Below, piece by piece: positions 63,908 to 64,000 of a stretch of 64,000 nt of DNA (position 1 is the stretch's first letter; each line of letters begins with the position of its first letter). The notes under the pieces were generated by a model. That model was not told the origin of the DNA. It was given only the letters and a program-made list of their open reading frames with translations, and made no database searches. Both the position numbers and the translations under genes were made by a program. Source of the DNA: Ruminococcaceae bacterium UBA5406 (lineage in GTDB: Bacteria; Bacillota; Clostridia; Oscillospirales; Acutalibacteraceae); the NCBI GenBank assembly GCA_002407675.1, contig DHNW01000006.1, positions 1 to 64,000 on the forward strand. The letters are read 5' to 3'.

Positions 63908-64000
63908 GCCTGCACCTCCGTGATTTAATCAGACTTTTCATACTTTCCCGTCTTTCCTTTCTGTTTCGATTTATTCTGAATTAATATTAGTCATTAGCAA

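Noticed and set aside
1..64000. Insertion sequences, prophage or CRISPR arrays
   Set aside because: No transposase, integrase, phage structural gene, or repeat-spacer array was recognised anywhere in the window.

Overview
The window looks like chromosomal DNA of a Gram-positive, probably anaerobic Clostridia member (an Oscillospiraceae/Ruminococcaceae-like lineage is my best guess, not proven). Reasons: AGGAGG-type ribosome binding sites with many TTG/GTG starts, a T-box leader, ECF and carbohydrate ABC importers with YesM/YesN-type regulators, anaerobic sulfite reductase asrABC, and CprK/CprR-like lantibiotic-immunity genes.

Layout. 1-1.8 kb: 5' part of a neutral-ceramidase-like gene running off the left edge, then a scar joining an acetyltransferase fragment to a methyltransferase fragment. 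1.9-12.4 kb (minus strand): a six-gene operon behind a cobalamin riboswitch. It encodes a DUF4430 lipoprotein, ECF T, A-A and S subunits, a 1399-residue surface protein with DUF4430, and an alpha/alpha-toroid protein. The last proteins resemble the two halves of animal intrinsic factor/transcobalamin, so I read this as a corrinoid capture and import system. 12.4-15.6 kb (plus): T-box-controlled leuA-leuB. 15.7-17.9 kb: tRNA-Leu(CAG), a DUF1835-type gene and a methyltransferase, bracketed by two related palindromes. 17.9-22.3 kb (minus): lantibiotic-immunity-type ABC transporter plus two-component system. 22.4-25.3 kb: a membrane protein and a patchwork of gene fragments (zinc ribbon, TIR, LacI, GH53, MalG). 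25.7-32.2 kb (plus): DUF1861, ABC sugar importer, GH130 and LacI regulator.

32.2-42.9 kb: a LysR regulator divergent from asrABC-sirC-hemA-hemC-cobA/hemD-hemB-hemL. This is sulfite reductase with every step from glutamyl-tRNA to siroheme; hemC carries a frameshift at a seven-A run. 43-52.9 kb (minus): SBP, two permeases, YesM-like kinase, YesN-like regulator and a GH106-type rhamnosidase. 53.2-57.9 kb (plus, divergent): a lyase, YhcH, ribokinase-like kinase, SIS isomerase, RbsD/FucU and 2-hydroxyacid dehydrogenase, an apparently uncharacterised sugar pathway. 58-61.6 kb (minus): uxuA, GntR regulator and uxuB for hexuronate breakdown. 61.6-63.9 kb (minus): a zincin-like protein, a truncated hydantoinase/oxoprolinase and a truncated permease joined at another deletion scar.

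Taken together the right half is specialised for plant or host glycans (rhamnosides, beta-mannosides, hexuronates, with a decayed galactan locus), while the left half deals with corrinoid uptake, leucine and antimicrobial-peptide defence. Clean joins between unrelated gene fragments recur at several places; they suggest frequent deletion by illegitimate recombination, or less likely assembly artefacts.
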